Source: Coccinella septempunctata (taxonomy: Eukaryota; Arthropoda; Insecta; Coleoptera; Coccinellidae). From it: a stretch of DNA of 64,000 nt. The position numbers and the translations under genes were made by a program. The notes under the pieces are model-generated. The model had not been told where the DNA came from and did not search any database. It was given only the letters and a program-made list of their open reading frames with translations. Positions 33,809-45,984 of this stretch are shown here, in pieces (position 1 is the stretch's first letter; each line of letters starts with the position of its first letter). The stretch lies in NCBI RefSeq assembly GCF_907165205.1, contig NC_058196.1:5684501-5748500 (forward strand). The letters run 5' to 3'.

Positions 33809-35038
33809 CAGGGTGTTTCACGAGTAAACGAACATACAAAAACCATAAATGGAGGCAATTGAACTGAGTTAACAAACACCCCATATGAGTGTTTCGGGTA
33901 CTCCGTTTCCGATGTATACAGGGGGTTTTCTCAAATTTCTCGAATTATCGTTTAACTATACCTCATCATATTTTCCGTCGAGTCAACTGAAAATTCATTA
34001 CCAAGTTGAAGTTGTTTGTTTTAATACACCAGAACAATAAAGTTTGACCCAAGACCGGACTGTATTCAAATTCCACCATAATTTTGATATTTTCGTTATC
34101 TGCATATAGGTACAATGGTCTCAAATTCAATGAATCGTTGGTATACCCTATCCGTGGATTATTTTTTGCTGAAACTCCTCCTGAAAAAACATTCCTGCAA
34201 AATATGGATTTGTCAGGATTTCAGGTCCCTTTATTAAGTATACTAAATAAAAATTTTCAGAATGCCTCACAAATTTACTGATAGAGAATGAGCAGACGGG
34301 CAGATTTTATGGATAGAATCCCAACACCGGCCTTCTAGATCTTCTGATCTGTGAGCCCTCGTTTTCTTTCTTTGGAATTATCAAATTTACATGAAACAGA
34401 TATCCCCCCAAAGGAAGAATTATTAGAACGACAAAATGCTGCATGCGCTGAAATCCTCTCATATAATAAAACGTATGAGCCTCCTAAAGAGGAACAAAAA
34501 GTGTATAGAAAGTGGAAAAAATAATTTTGAACACTTAGGTAGTCATAATTATTAATTTCGAGGTGCCGTAGTTTTTCCTTGTTTATTCATGTATTTTCAA
34601 GTACAAAACATTTTATTATTGTGAATAACGATATTGAATGACCAAATATGGTATAATCATATTATACATTGAACAGAATATTTGTTGAAGAAAAAATTGC
34701 AATTTGTAAAATCGCTCCTATGAAGTGTTCTATTCCTTATAATTTCTGAATCCACCTTCATAATGTTCTATACGCCTGTCAACAAAACAATTATTTAAAA
34801 AACATGATACACAGATTGGCCAACCCAATGAGTCATTTATTTTGAGACAATCATACATGTAGATAACAAAAATGAGATTTTCAGGAGTTAAAGCCTAACG
34901 AAAATTTGACATACTTCAGAAAATCCCCTTTATAACGGAAACGGAGTAGTGAAGGCACATATTTGGGGTGTTTTTGAACTCAGCTCAATGCCCTCTATTC
35001 ACGGTATTCATTTGTTCGTTTACTCGTGAAACACCTTG
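33809..35038. mobile_element. TA-flanked CAGGGTG foldback element
   Basis: It starts CAGGGTGTTTCACGAGTAAA and ends with the near-inverse TTTACTCGTGAAACACCTTG, flanked by TA at 33,807-33,808 and 35,039-35,040. The inverted arms stay recognisable for about 120-150 bp, then fade. A polar reading frame near 34,390-34,524 (PPKEELLERQNAACAEILSY) ends in a stop and could be a coding relic of the autonomous parent, but no transposase motif is visible. Confidence 0.75.
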
Positions 35039-35040
35039 TA

Positions 35041-35840
35041 TAGCTTATATTTACAATTATACAGATACACCTATGTTATATTAACAAACTGGAAGAATTT
35101 CAAATATAAAATTATGCTCCTCCACCCAAAATCACTCCTGAAACCGCCACTGGCTATCCATTCAAAAAGTTGATTATTATCATTCAAAATAAAGATTCCG
35201 ATAAAGAGGAATAACATTATATTGTGCGACACAATTGGCTAATAAATTGCTCATCATCAATTATTTATTCATATCAACAATAACTTGAGGTATCAACAAA
35301 AAACATGTATCTGAAAAACATTATTTCAACATAAGGATTAGTTGTTTATCCTCTACACTTTTTTCGTTATAACAACAGCATCTTATACAGGTGAAGGTAT
35401 AATTGAGTTTCTGGTTTAATTATGAATTTCACCTATTATCGACTCTGTAAATTCAAAACAAAAAAGAGATTATTCTGATAATACAACTCACCGCTAATCT
35501 ATCAAAGGTGTATATAAAAATTGCAGTATTTGTTCATGAAGTTGAATTCTGAAAAATATGTAAAATATTCTATTTATTGTGGCAACAATTGATATTTATT
35601 TCTATAGATCACCCTGTATAAAGGAGCTCACATTTCTTTTTAATGATTTCATCAGTTGGAAGTTGTAACATCCTTTTGTTTTTACCAATTCGAAAACACA
35701 AACTCATCTATTCGAAACAACCAAATATATAATGAAAACAAAAAAGCGAGTGTAATTCATCATATTCGATCAAATCAACCTCACTATTTATATCGAATAA
35801 GTCTGTTGAATAAGATTTCCTTCTTAAGTACGAGTGATAT
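35041..35840. other. Intergenic, 3' flank of the secreted-protein gene
   Basis: No gene in this block. On the minus strand an AATAAA-type signal lies near 35,595-35,600, about 245 bp past the stop of the gene at 35,841, a plausible poly(A) signal. A single CACCCTGTATA at 35,610 has no clear partner. Confidence 0.4.
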
Positions 35841-36284
35841 TCAGTCCCACACCTCAACACATTCTCCAACGGAGTCCAATATCATGCCGTCTGGACATCT
35901 TCCTGGAACATCCCCAAAGTGTCTATTTGCCAAGTCCGGCACTGTACCGTTTTTGTTTTCACTTTCACTCGTATTCCTGTTCTTTTCGTAAGATTTTGGT
36001 GACACAATTCTTCCCACTTTCACTTTTGGTTTCAAACTTTCGTTTGCAGTCCTAGCACCTTCTTTACAGAGGAAGAAAACCCCGTTGAAATTAATCGTTA
36101 CTTCTTCGGATTCTTGCAACGCTGTTCTGTCACTTTCTTCTAAAGTGTGATTGTCAACTTGACAACATCGAAAAGCGACTTTCTTTTTCACGAATCGGAC
36201 GGTTTCACATAAATCTTCTTCCGATTGCCCGATTCTTATCCATAAAAACAACAACGTCAAACCAGATAACAAGAGCGATCTCAT
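35841..36284 (-). CDS. Secreted six-cysteine protein (paralogue A)
   Basis: A 147-residue protein whose function I do not recognise. Residues 1-21 (MRSLLLSGLTLLFLWIRIGQS) form a clean signal peptide. I start at this methionine rather than one 12 codons upstream (36,320) because the upstream stretch would put polar residues before the hydrophobic core, and a TCAGT initiator-like motif lies only a few bases before this ATG. The mature protein has six cysteines: LCE, a CC pair after VRFVKKKVAF, FLCKEG, then RCPDG and GECVEV near the end. A Lys/Ser/Asn-rich, probably disordered segment with NxS/T sites separates Cys4 and Cys5. The same arrangement occurs in the gene at 56,808-57,188. It reads as a complete single exon. 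Toxin, immune or structural roles cannot be told apart from sequence alone. Confidence 0.7.
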   Translation of the reverse strand: MRSLLLSGLTLLFLWIRIGQSEEDLCETVRFVKKKVAFRCCQVDNHTLEESDRTALQESEEVTINFNGVFFLCKEGARTANESLKPKVKVGRIVSPKSYEKNRNTSESENKNGTVPDLANRHFGDVPGRCPDGMILDSVGECVEVWD

Positions 36285-36329
36285 GATGACTGAATTTTCG
36301 TAGCATAAGTTTTTACGCAAAGTAGATGT

Positions 36330-37555
36330 TGATTCCGTCGGTAAAATGGACGAAATGAGTCACATTATGTGTTTCCCCCCAAGAACATTTGCGCAATAAT
36401 TCGAATAAGATTTATCCGGTCATTGCATAATGAGTTGACTACTCTGAAATAACCACAACAATACGGGGGCGTCCGAATATTTCAATATCACAAGGTCTAT
36501 CAGATAAACATTCATTATTGTTAATCAGTGGGAAATTCTCCGGTTCTTGGATAACACATACAATATGAGATGATATGAGCTTCAATTTGATAGCTGCTAA
36601 CATACATACAGGAAGTCCCACACAAAACAGTGTAGCCAAACAGATTACGAGTTTTTCGTAGATCGACGATGCTTTTCATTTTGATATGGAAATATTCATT
36701 GCTTGGTCGTTCATATTTACGAAGGTGTAAAAGAATTTTACTTTCCTCGAAACTGATGAAGGCTACATGCTCCGAATATTCTTTGAAGACATAAATCATT
36801 TTTCTATATACAAAATGATCAAGAAAAGTGTTCATTTCGTAATATCAGTCAATTATGAATGTGATAGTTATGTATACAGGATTTTCTTTGATATACTTCA
36901 ACTTTCCTCCTATGAACATAAGTTATTTTTCTATACAGGGTGTACCGAGTTCCAGGGCCTTGTGATGAGGCAGATTTTTGCTCTGCCGCAAAAGTCAATA
37001 TCTTCAACGATACTTTCATAATAGGACCTGACAATCGATTGATATTATGTCATTGTTTTCCACCGACCAGTCCCATATTTGTAGCGGAAACCGTATATGT
37101 CTTTTGTTTTCAGAATTCATATATTTTAGAATTCTTTCCGTTCCACCGTGCTTTTTCTGACTCGAAAAAGGTCTTTCATCTTGTTCCGTTTCTCCTTCTC
37201 CACTGATACTCAAGTATACCCGGGCTCTCTTATTCTTTGGAGATTCTGTGAGAGACGTGGGATTTGACTGATTGCCCCACTGGCGCCCGAGCAACCGTAA
37301 GGAGCGGCCAGAGTACGAAAAGTCTATCACAGCCTATTAGGCGTTTCTATAGAACTGGACCTATTTGAAATTTGAAAATTTGGATTTTGATATTGTTCGA
37401 CATCATCTACTGAGCTAAAATATTCTTGAAGCCTAACCTAATCAATTTAATTTATACAGGAAATGAAAATGAATTTTTCATATTTTTTGTTTATTTTTTC
37501 GTATTTGATATGAAAGAGTATTTTGAATATATTTCTGTACAAACCATTGCATTCG
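36330..37555. other. Intergenic
   Basis: No gene supported; several short overlapping ORFs lack domains. A single ACAGGGTGTACC at 36,936 matches the end motif of the TA-flanked elements without a visible partner. A more GC-rich patch at about 37,210-37,340 contains TGGCGCCCGAGCAA. Confidence 0.45.
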
Positions 37556-37559
37556 TCCA

Positions 37560-38925
37560 AATGGTTTTCATAATATTGAGAAAAAACTGAAAAAACAGAA
37601 AGATGTGCGTATTCAGTATTATGTTCGATATTCCTATTCTGGAACCGCTTTCAAATTTTCAAAGTCGAAGAATGTGAGGATATTGTACATTCTCTGAATT
37701 TCGAAAAACTTGCCACAGAGTGTTCTCAATGCTGTGCCAAAAATGGGGATCAAGATTTGCTCTCGACTTTCGTTTTTCAAATGAGAACCCTAATTTTGTA
37801 CTATTGCGTTGGATTCTGCGAAGAGAAATAATGACGGTGTTCTGATATGTCAATGCTCTAACAATGAATAATTCCTGATTTATTTAGAATTTTCTGAATT
37901 TATGTCGTACGTAGAGTAAAATTAATAAAAGTTGTTTCATATCAATAATACATGGTCATAGAAGATAAATCTTCCCAATAATTCACAAATGACAGATCTA
38001 ATAATCACTTTTTACAATTACTTTTCGATTCCACAGAATGAATCGTAGATTTTATTAATTTTACTCTACGACATAAATTCAGAAAATCCTAAATAACTCA
38101 GGAATTATTCATTTTTCGACCATTGACATATTAGAACACTATCATTATTTCCCTTCGCAAAATCCAACGCAATCATAAACAATTAGGGTTCTAATTTGAA
38201 AAACGAAAGTTAAGAGCAAATCTTGATCCCCATTTTTGACACAGCATTTGGAACACTCTGTGGCAAGCTTTTCGAAATTCAGAGAATGTACAATATTCTC
38301 ACATTCTTCGACTTGGATTTTACAAAGGGAAATAATGACAGTGTTCTAATATGTCAGTGGTCTAAAAAAGAATAATTCCTGAGTGATTTGGGATTTTCTG
38401 AATTTATGACGTACGTAGAGTAAAATTAATCAAATTTGTTTCATATCAATAATACATGGTCATAGAAGATGAATTTTCCCAATAATTCACAAGTGACAGA
38501 TCTAATAATCAGTTTTTACAATTACTTTTCGATTCCACAAAATGATTTTATTGATTTTACTCTACGACATAAATTCAGAAAATCCTAAATAACTCAGGAA
38601 TTATTAATTTTTAGAGCATTGACGTATTAGAAAACTGTCATTATTTTTCATCGCAGAATCCAACACAATCATAAAAAATTGAAGTTCTAATTTGAAAACG
38701 AAAGTTATGAGCAAATCTTTATCTCTATTTTTGACACAACATTTGTAACACCCTGTGGCAAGTTTATCGAAATTCAGAAAATGTACCATATTCCCACATT
38801 CTTCGACTACAAAAATGTGAAGACGGTTTGTGCTTAAGATGTTTAGAATAGTAATATCGACAGTAATACTGAATACGCATATCTCTTTTTTTTTTCAGTT
38901 TTTCCTTAATATTTTGAATGCTTTT
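37560..38925. mobile_element. Foldback element with tandemly duplicated core
   Basis: The outer arms (about 37,575-37,645 and 38,845-38,915; shared text ATGCGTATTCAGTATTA versus GTGCGTATTCAGTATTA in the other arm) are inverted. Inside, a ~275-bp arm at 37,655-37,930 is inverted at 38,045-38,318 around a ~110-bp loop. The loop plus right arm is then repeated in direct orientation at about 38,430-38,806, preceded by a shortened left arm at 38,325-38,430. The order is A-loop-A'-(short A)-loop-A'. Short minus ORFs at 37,659-37,853 and 38,604-38,789 are the same stretch in the two A-type arms. No transposase is recognised. Confidence 0.75.
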
Positions 38926-38944
38926 CATTGGTTGTTGTACGATG

Positions 38945-39365
38945 ATTCACTCGCTCAGGCACCCTCCCCCGGAGATCCGAATGTGAGGGTATTTTACCTC
39001 CGGATACAAATTTTGTCCTGTTCGACTGATCCATCTTTTTGTAGGAGCTGCGTTAGAAGGTGTTTTGAAGGTGCACTCTTAACGCTGTCAGTGCAACTTT
39101 AGTTCCGGTTTCGACTAGATTATCTTGTGGCATAGGTAACCTGAGACGACAAGGTCTAAGACGTAACTTAAGCAACGCAGAGAGCCATTTCCTGCTCAAG
39201 CCAATATTCAGGCTAGGTGATTGTGGGAAACAGAGTTATACCGCTCATATTCGGTCACTAGAGCCTCTTTCGTAAAAACCGTGCTCCGCGTTCGTGCACC
39301 GCGAGTAGGTGAGGTTGGCATTTGAGAGGAGAGGCTATAAAACGCATCCTTTCCCCTTACACCCC
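38945..39365. other. Unassigned island richer in GC, with TATAAAA
   Basis: This 420-bp block is visibly richer in G and C than both flanks and holds no open frame of note. It ends with GGCTATAAAACGC at about 39,336, a core-promoter-like string. It could be an LTR, a retrotransposon UTR or a SINE body; nothing in it decides between these. Confidence 0.4.
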
Positions 39366-39367
39366 AT

Positions 39368-39660
39368 AATATTAATAATAACGATAACGGTCTTTATTCA
39401 ATTTCATGAATTGGAAATAAGCAGTCAAATACAAAATGAGGCAAAAAGAAATTGAAAAGGGGGGATCCAGCGCACAGCGCACTGTTCAATCTAATAATTA
39501 TTAAAAATAAAAGCAAGTAGTGAAACCACCCAAACGTAAAAAAAAACATTTTCAAGTGAAACGATTCTTACATACATCAATCCGTGAGAACAGTGTTTTG
39601 TTGAACCAAAAGCTTGCTGAATACCAAGGCTCGTAGACGACTCAGATTACTAATATACCT
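39368..39660 (-). mobile_element. Possible non-LTR 3' UTR fragment
   Basis: On the minus strand the sequence ends GAATAAAGACCGTTATCGTT followed by an ATTATT run, resembling the 3' UTR and simple tail of CR1-like elements such as the one ending at 3,580. No coding text is visible, so this is only a resemblance of layout. Confidence 0.3.
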
Positions 39661-39867
39661 ACAGAATGTTTAACGTAGGAAATTAATACGGAATATTATG
39701 CACAGGGTTCTTGGATGATCTTCTGTTTTCTTCTAGGAAGAGGTACTAACATAATATATGCTTTCTATGGTTCTCATTATGTGGTTATGACCTCCTCATG
39801 AAAATAAGAAGAAAATATATCCTGACAACCCTCTACATATAAATTATACATCTGTCTGTATATATGG

Positions 39868-40400
39868 TGATTCAGTGGAAAATGCGCATAAAAAGGTAGA
39901 GGACACCAAGGTGCTGCTACATAACCTATATTTTATAGATCTATAAATCTATAATGGATAGGGTGATTTATTGATTTTTCTCATTCATTCAATCAATTAT
40001 GACTTATGAAGCACACTCTATATTTTCCTGATATTAAGTCCGTATATTCATTGTCTACAGTGGAATCTACGAAAAAAATTGCGAAAGCTTTTTTACAGGT
40101 TCGGCCTTAAATATAATGAATATGTTTCGACGCGAAACAATATCCCGTGTATAAATTTTTTTAAATTTCATCTACAAATTCAAAAAGCCAGAAAAAAATG
40201 ACTCAATGTATTTTTTTTTCCGCATATACAACTTTTTCACTTTTCAACTAGATTTTTCGTTGATGAGGTGGCGGAATTTTGAAAAAACTCCAGATTGTCT
40301 TCTCCGAATGGTACTTATCCAGATTTATTCCAAAAAATATAACTTTTTTCTTTCTTCCTGTTACTCGATCCCAATCAGATTGACGAACCATATATGTTTT
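39868..40400. repeat. Dispersed repeat, copy 1
   Basis: Positions 39,900-39,937 match 46,032-46,066 in the same direction (core AACCTATATTTTA). Positions about 40,215-40,350 match the reverse complement of about 46,300-46,440 (core CCAGATTTATATT-like, next to AATGGTACTT). The two loci therefore share a family, but the inner segment is inverted between them. The plus ORF at 40,206-40,550 lies in this repeat and is not called as a gene. Confidence 0.5.
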
Positions 40401-42900
40401 AGGGACAAATTATCGTTATTAATCAGTGAGTCCCAAACACCCTCTCACCGTAGGAAAATTATCATAACAAATAGTTCATTGCACTACATCGAAGAAAAAG
40501 TAGAAAAGAAGAATAATGTTCATTCCGTTGAATGTGAAACTTCATTTTGAACAAAATCAACGTTGGAAGAAATCCACAGTTTGAAGAATAAACAAAACGG
40601 AATATTACTGAAGATCCTAGTATCAGAATTCAGATGTTCTAGCCTTGAGCGAAATAAATTCACCGTTTTGGACCAGCCTGTATATCCTCGAATGCGCTAG
40701 ATATGTTCATAAAAACCTGAACCATTTTCCATTCAATATCATAATTTCAATACCTACTCGAGAAAGAACCAGGCTCGATAGGTTCAGTTTCCTCTTCGTC
40801 TCCTTGGTATCGATTCGATTCCTGATCTCCCATGTCTTTGCGTAGCCTATAGCCACCCCTTACTACATTTTGCATTACTCTATAGACATTTTCATCCAAG
40901 TTGCTTCAAATTCTCGGTGCGTTTCTTCCGTATTAAACCGAATGAAATGACAATAGGGGAGGTCTTGATATCTATTAATTTCAATTGTCTCCTGATTTTT
41001 TATCAATATCTCGAATGTATTTCGAAATCTTTTCGATGTGTCTATATAGTTTTTATTTGGAATTGCTACGTCTAGGAATAGTGTTCTATTCTCATCAGTC
41101 GATCAGTAATATGAAGTCATGTCCGTTGTGTGTTATTTTCTGGTCTCTGAGGACCGCACGATTTCAGTAGAGCGTGTGATGATCATTTTCCGATATAGAG
41201 TCTGGACGGTAATTGTAATAAGGAACCTTTTTTGAGCTCAGAAGTTGTTATTTTATTACCGACTATTGGTGTGGGTATTGAATCTTGGCAACATCATGTT
41301 TTGTATTCGTATAGTCCGTGTAATATGATTATACATATAATGATACATATTGATTATTATTATAACGAAACCAAGAATTGAGCTCCTATAACCTATGCAA
41401 TACTCAAAATGAGGACAGCGGTGCCTACCAATAACAGCTCTCAAGGCAGCCCAATCAACAATGAGCAGAAATGCAGTTTTTGCCGGTGCTTCCATGGAAG
41501 CATCCATCATATACAGTGAACTCTAAACAAACTTTATTTTAGAGTTCACTGATCTCATATCAGATTGCTCAATTCGGCCTAAAGAAAAAGCATATCTGAA
41601 TTATGAACAGTCACAGCAGAGTAGCAAAACAATTTCATTAGAACATCTGCAACCATCACAACGTAGATATGGACATAATTGTTATCAGCACATCTTATGG
41701 TAGACACTGCCAAATTGAAAAGATGGAAACTGCGAAAAAGAATGCGAACCAGACTGAAAAACAAGAAGGAAATACATAGCCTCCTAATAGATGTAGCTAT
41801 TCCTTCCGAATAAAATACCAGAAGAAATAAGTGAAAAAAAAGGAACCTCTAATAAAGAAACACATATGTTTAATCTAAAAACTGAAGAAATACCTACCAC
41901 TATCAGAGCAAAGATCACTGCGGTTTCACCAGTAGTCATAGTTAAAAAACCATAGAGTATGAAAAGTGTCACAACACTTTAGAACATATATAAACTAAAA
42001 AAATTACAACTCATGGGCAGGTTTTGCATTTGTTTTTTTCTGACGAACAAAAAACTGACGATTGATCCTTTTCCACGAACCACGAATTAATGAAAATAAA
42101 CAATACATTGTCCTTCTTCAGCCAATGCATCATATTACAAATTTCTCTTTGTACATCGATTCAGGTCCAGGGACATTGCGAAGTCTGATAATAATATACA
42201 TATTTTTTCATTCTATGCAACCATATCAAAAATGAAAGGAAAATACATTCAGACGGAGAAATTCAATGAAACGTGATGTTCATGTGGATCGTGGATCTCC
42301 TGTTCATCCTAAAAAAATATTTTTCGAAGTTGTTTTTAAATGCGGTTGTATGGAAATTTTATTTCTTTCATTCGATTCGATACAAGCACAGCAAGTTGGA
42401 AATTTTTATATGATGGAGCGAGGATTGAAGATAATTTTCTTGAAATAATAATGAAATTTTATTCGAACTGAATTCGCAGAAATGGCGAATGCATGGAGTT
42501 TTGTTTGATGAATGAAATCAACTTTTTTTCTCCCGTCGTCAGAGGCAACCGCCTTTTCTGCCGTGATTTCACTTTCGCCCTTTTTTCATAAATTTTTCGA
42601 TTCTCAACTCGAAATAACTGGAGGAGGTCTGTACAAAGTTGACTACCGTTTGGAAATGGTCTTTTAAATTTTTTGTTGGACGGCTGTCACCCTCGCAAAT
42701 TCTTGAGTATCGGAAGTCTAATGCCCAGACCCTGAGCTCAGTTTATCGAAAGTTAATCTATACGAAAAACTTGATGGACCGATAACAGGTTATGTCAGTT
42801 TCTGAGGCCACTCTAAAAAAAACTCCCACTAACCTTGGATCAACTTTACCCGTTAATGTTACGACGGTTAAACAGGGTGACTAATATATTTTTTCTAATT
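40401..42900. other. Non-coding stretch
   Basis: No gene supported. Minus ORFs at 41,256-41,972 include short hydrophobic strings but have no coherent frame. The only clear structure is the hairpin at 41,514-41,551. Confidence 0.4.
41514..41551. other. Perfect 14-bp stem hairpin
   Basis: CAGTGAACTCTAAA at 41,514-41,527 pairs perfectly with TTTAGAGTTCACTG at 41,538-41,551 around a 10-base loop. It is too short for a typical animal microRNA precursor, and no function is inferred. Confidence 0.6.
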
Positions 42901-42904
42901 TTGA

Positions 42905-43340
42905 CATATAGTAATAGTATTTATTGATCCAAAAGATACAAACAAAGATGTGTATAGAACAAGTCATGTTGTATAGATATTACTATAATTATGAATATTC
43001 AAAAGAATATATAATACAATGAAACAGTATTACAAAAGAAAAAAAAAATATATATACATTGATACATAAAGACGAGAAGAACAAACAGGTTATAAATATT
43101 TTTGATACCAAAATTAAAACATCATAATCATTGAGTGGTAATAAACTCATCAACAGAATAATAAGCCCTGGAAACCAACAGATCCTTCAGATGCCTCTTG
43201 AATGATTTAAAATTCAAGTTCTGCACTTCGGCAGGTAGATGATTAAAAAATTGTATGCCCTGGTATTTAACATGCCTTTCAAAGTTGTTCGTTCTATGCT
43301 TTGGAATACTAAAGTGACACTTGAAAATCATTGACGTTTT
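42905..43340 (-). mobile_element. 5'-truncated non-LTR retrotransposon, 3' end
   Basis: The minus-strand frame 43,331-43,128 (67 codons) reads NNFERHVKYQGIQFFNHLPA and ends SVDEFI. This is the extreme C-terminus of the same reverse-transcriptase group as the 2.8-kb and 12-kb remnants (compare YSVTEFL there). It is followed by a 3' UTR ending AATAAATACTATTACTATAT near 42,910. Everything upstream of the C-terminus is lost. Confidence 0.65.
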
Positions 43341-43529
43341 GAAACGTTTTACTTTTCGTAACCAGTCACAAAAATATATTTCACAACTGATGAATGAAAT
43401 GATACTTGATTCTCTAGCAATGGAGTGAAAAATTTAATCACTTCGGTCACTTCACGATTTTAAACGAATCTCCGAGGGAAGCTTGTAAAGAGTTTCTTAG
43501 TACTTTCAATTTGAATTCATAGCAACATC

Positions 43530-43530
<1 letters not shown>

Positions 43531-43561
<31 letters not shown>
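43531..43561. repeat. (TA)n microsatellite
   Basis: About 15 uninterrupted TA units. Confidence 0.95.
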
Positions 43562-43563
<2 letters not shown>

Positions 43564-43944
43564 TTTTGAAAAAAAGTGTTACAACCTTTTACAATCTGAA
43601 AAACAATGAAGCAGGTGTAAAGAAATGGCAACAAGAGACAGATCCTAAAAACCTGTTCCTCGTTCCAGATCTCAGTGTAAGCAGAGGAAAAATGTCAACG
43701 GGGTACCATACATATCTTCGTATGATACATGAAAAAACAGAGATAAAAACCTCAGAAAAAACTCTCTGTTTGCCCGTATAAGTATTTGTGTAAAGAATAA
43801 GCTGAAATTATTATATTGAAGAACATCTTCATATGACAAAATCCAAAAACTTCCTCCCATTCTTTCTACTATGATGATTGACGAAGAATTTATCTGAAAA
43901 CAAAAAAGAAAGAAAAAAACGAGAGGGGTATTGAATTTTATATT

Positions 43945-44333
43945 ACTCATTAAATAATTTTGAAATTTATAACCCATCTCAAAAAAGAATCGGTCACCGA
44001 ATGAATACCTTCGAAACCACCCTGAAAATGATATATTCTTCAACTCTTCACCAAGTGGTCTATAGTTTCTTCTTCTTCACCATACTCACATCTTGGACTA
44101 TCAACAGCATTCCACCTAAAGAGCATGCTATTACACCGACCATGGCCAGTCCTCAGTCGATTTAGTGTACACCAAATTTTTCTAGGAAGATCAAAGCCAG
44201 GAACTTTTTTTGAAGGATCAGTAATCAAATCTTTATTAAAGAGATTACATGAATTGCATTCTGATTGCCATTCTTTATGGCTATTAGTCGAATACAGAAA
44301 ATCATTAGTCCATAAAGGCTCACGAGATTTCAA
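43945..44333 (-). pseudogene. C-terminal fragment of another non-LTR element
   Basis: The frame from 44,333 reads LPRKIWCTLNRLRTGHGRCN, then FRWNAVDSPRCEYGEEEET and IDHLV. This is the characteristic C-terminal block of insect non-LTR polyproteins: an RLRTGHG string followed by a CxxG zinc-like motif and a histidine. After a stop at 44,040 the frame continues with FQGGFEGIHSVTDSFLRWV. The reverse transcriptase core is not present upstream. This belongs to a different family from the other remnants here, one with an RNase H-type tail. Confidence 0.7.
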
Positions 44334-44589
44334 TCTGGCACTTCTAGAATCTGGTAAATATGATAAAATTTAAAGGAATATTCTCCTCGCTCATTACGAA
44401 AAATTAAGCTTTTGTGCATAAAACATTTCAATTTCATTTTTTCAATTGCTTTGATTGGTTTTTCACCATGCATTGGGTAAAATATGCAGGCATTACAATA
44501 ACTTAGATTTTCTGAACAAAAATTGCACTCATGGATGCAATATGATTCCAAATGACGGAGCCCCAACCCACTAACCAAGAAAAATGCGC

Positions 44590-45984
44590 CATTACTTGAA
44601 TAGGTACTGCTTTTGAAAACAGATGAATCAGCAGAAGAGTACCCGTAACTCGACCACGTCCATCCCCTGATCCAACACCTATAGATTACTGAAAGAAGAG
44701 ATTTCTGCGGTATAAATACATATGCTTCTCCTTCAAGTACCTACTATTATTGGTAGTGGTTCGAAATATTTCTGGTGAGCTTTTCCCAAACCACCTTCTC
44801 AGGTTTCGCAACCATGAGTTTCCCCTTCCACAGATCCATACTAAGGAACAACCCTTACAAAGTATTATTAATTTTTGTTAAAAAATTATAATTTCGCCGA
44901 ATTCAAAATAAAAATCTGTCAGTTTAGAATTCGGTTGTCAGGTTTAATGCTTCTGGGTTGAGCTACAGGTAGGTATTCATGCAAGATTACGAAAATGGCT
45001 TTGAGATTATGGAGAGACACAGCGGTCTAAAAATTCAACTTTGAGCTTCTGAATCGAAATTTTTGAGTTGAATTTTCCGAATCATTTTTGATTTCATTAT
45101 TATTTTTTTCAATATACTTCTTCTCTTCAGTCACTACTTCTGACAAGAGAGTTTAAATCTATTTGCAATTAGTATATAAAGCATGCCAAATCTTCATTTT
45201 TGAATCGTTTTCGATATGTTATATTTATAGGTAAGTAAAATTGTAGTCATTAATTTCGAATTGGAAATCTTCATTTTAGATCTACCATATCAATTAGTCA
45301 ATGACAAATAGTTCTTGATTGGAGTTGTGTAGTTTTTCAGAATTATCGTAATAATCGCGTCTGATAGAATTTTCATCTTATAATACCTACTCGTACGTAT
45401 GTTCATTCCAAGCAACTATTAATTTTTCATAATTTAATGCAAAAAATAGTGAATTGAATATTTCAACCTTGATGAATTTAACTGCCTCGTTTTGTTCAAT
45501 TCATATAATTTACAGATTGTTGTTGAGAAACAAAAGTATCAAACGATGGATGACCCAGCCTTGAAGAAAATACTCTAGTTTCTAGGTAGTGCGAGAGAGT
45601 ATAAACTTCTATTTTTCAATGAAATTTATTAAACAAAAAATACGTATACAGTCAAAGTTGAACAAATTCGCTCGCATAAATATGCAGCCTAATCAAGCGT
45701 GTATTACCTACCTAATACTAAATTATAAGCATTAAAACAGTTCTCGTGTTTATAGAGATGAGCGGGAAAAGAAACAGAAAGAAAAATAATTACTTCAAAT
45801 AAAATAAAGCGAGATACAAATATGTAAAGCAAGAAAAACTGAGAAAAACAATTTTACTAAAAGAATGGCCTCGAACCTATTAGAAATAATTTAAAACTCT
45901 ATTGTTTACTTATATGCTTCAGTTTTTATTCTATATGCTATAAATCAAAATTCAACCGAAGTTGGAATTGAAAGTGTGTTTGTG
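44590..45984. other. Non-coding stretch
   Basis: AT-rich sequence with no supported gene or element. Confidence 0.5.

Noticed and set aside
35656..36055. Plus-strand ORFs of 111 and 73 codons over paralogue A
   Set aside because: They are antisense to the secreted six-cysteine gene, which has a signal peptide and a matching paralogue; the plus frames have no features.
37281..37300. TGGCGCCCGAGCAACC, similar to a retroviral primer-binding site
   Set aside because: No LTR end or gag/pol text was found on either side; one short match is not enough.
41514..41551. Hairpin as a microRNA precursor
   Set aside because: A 14-bp stem is shorter than animal precursors need, and no flanking extension pairs.
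41490..41970. Short minus-strand strings (TIRCADNNY, AFLLIVDW) that recall glutamate-transporter exons
   Set aside because: The order is right but frames do not hold together, diagnostic serine-rich and NMDGT motifs are absent, and matches are a few residues each.
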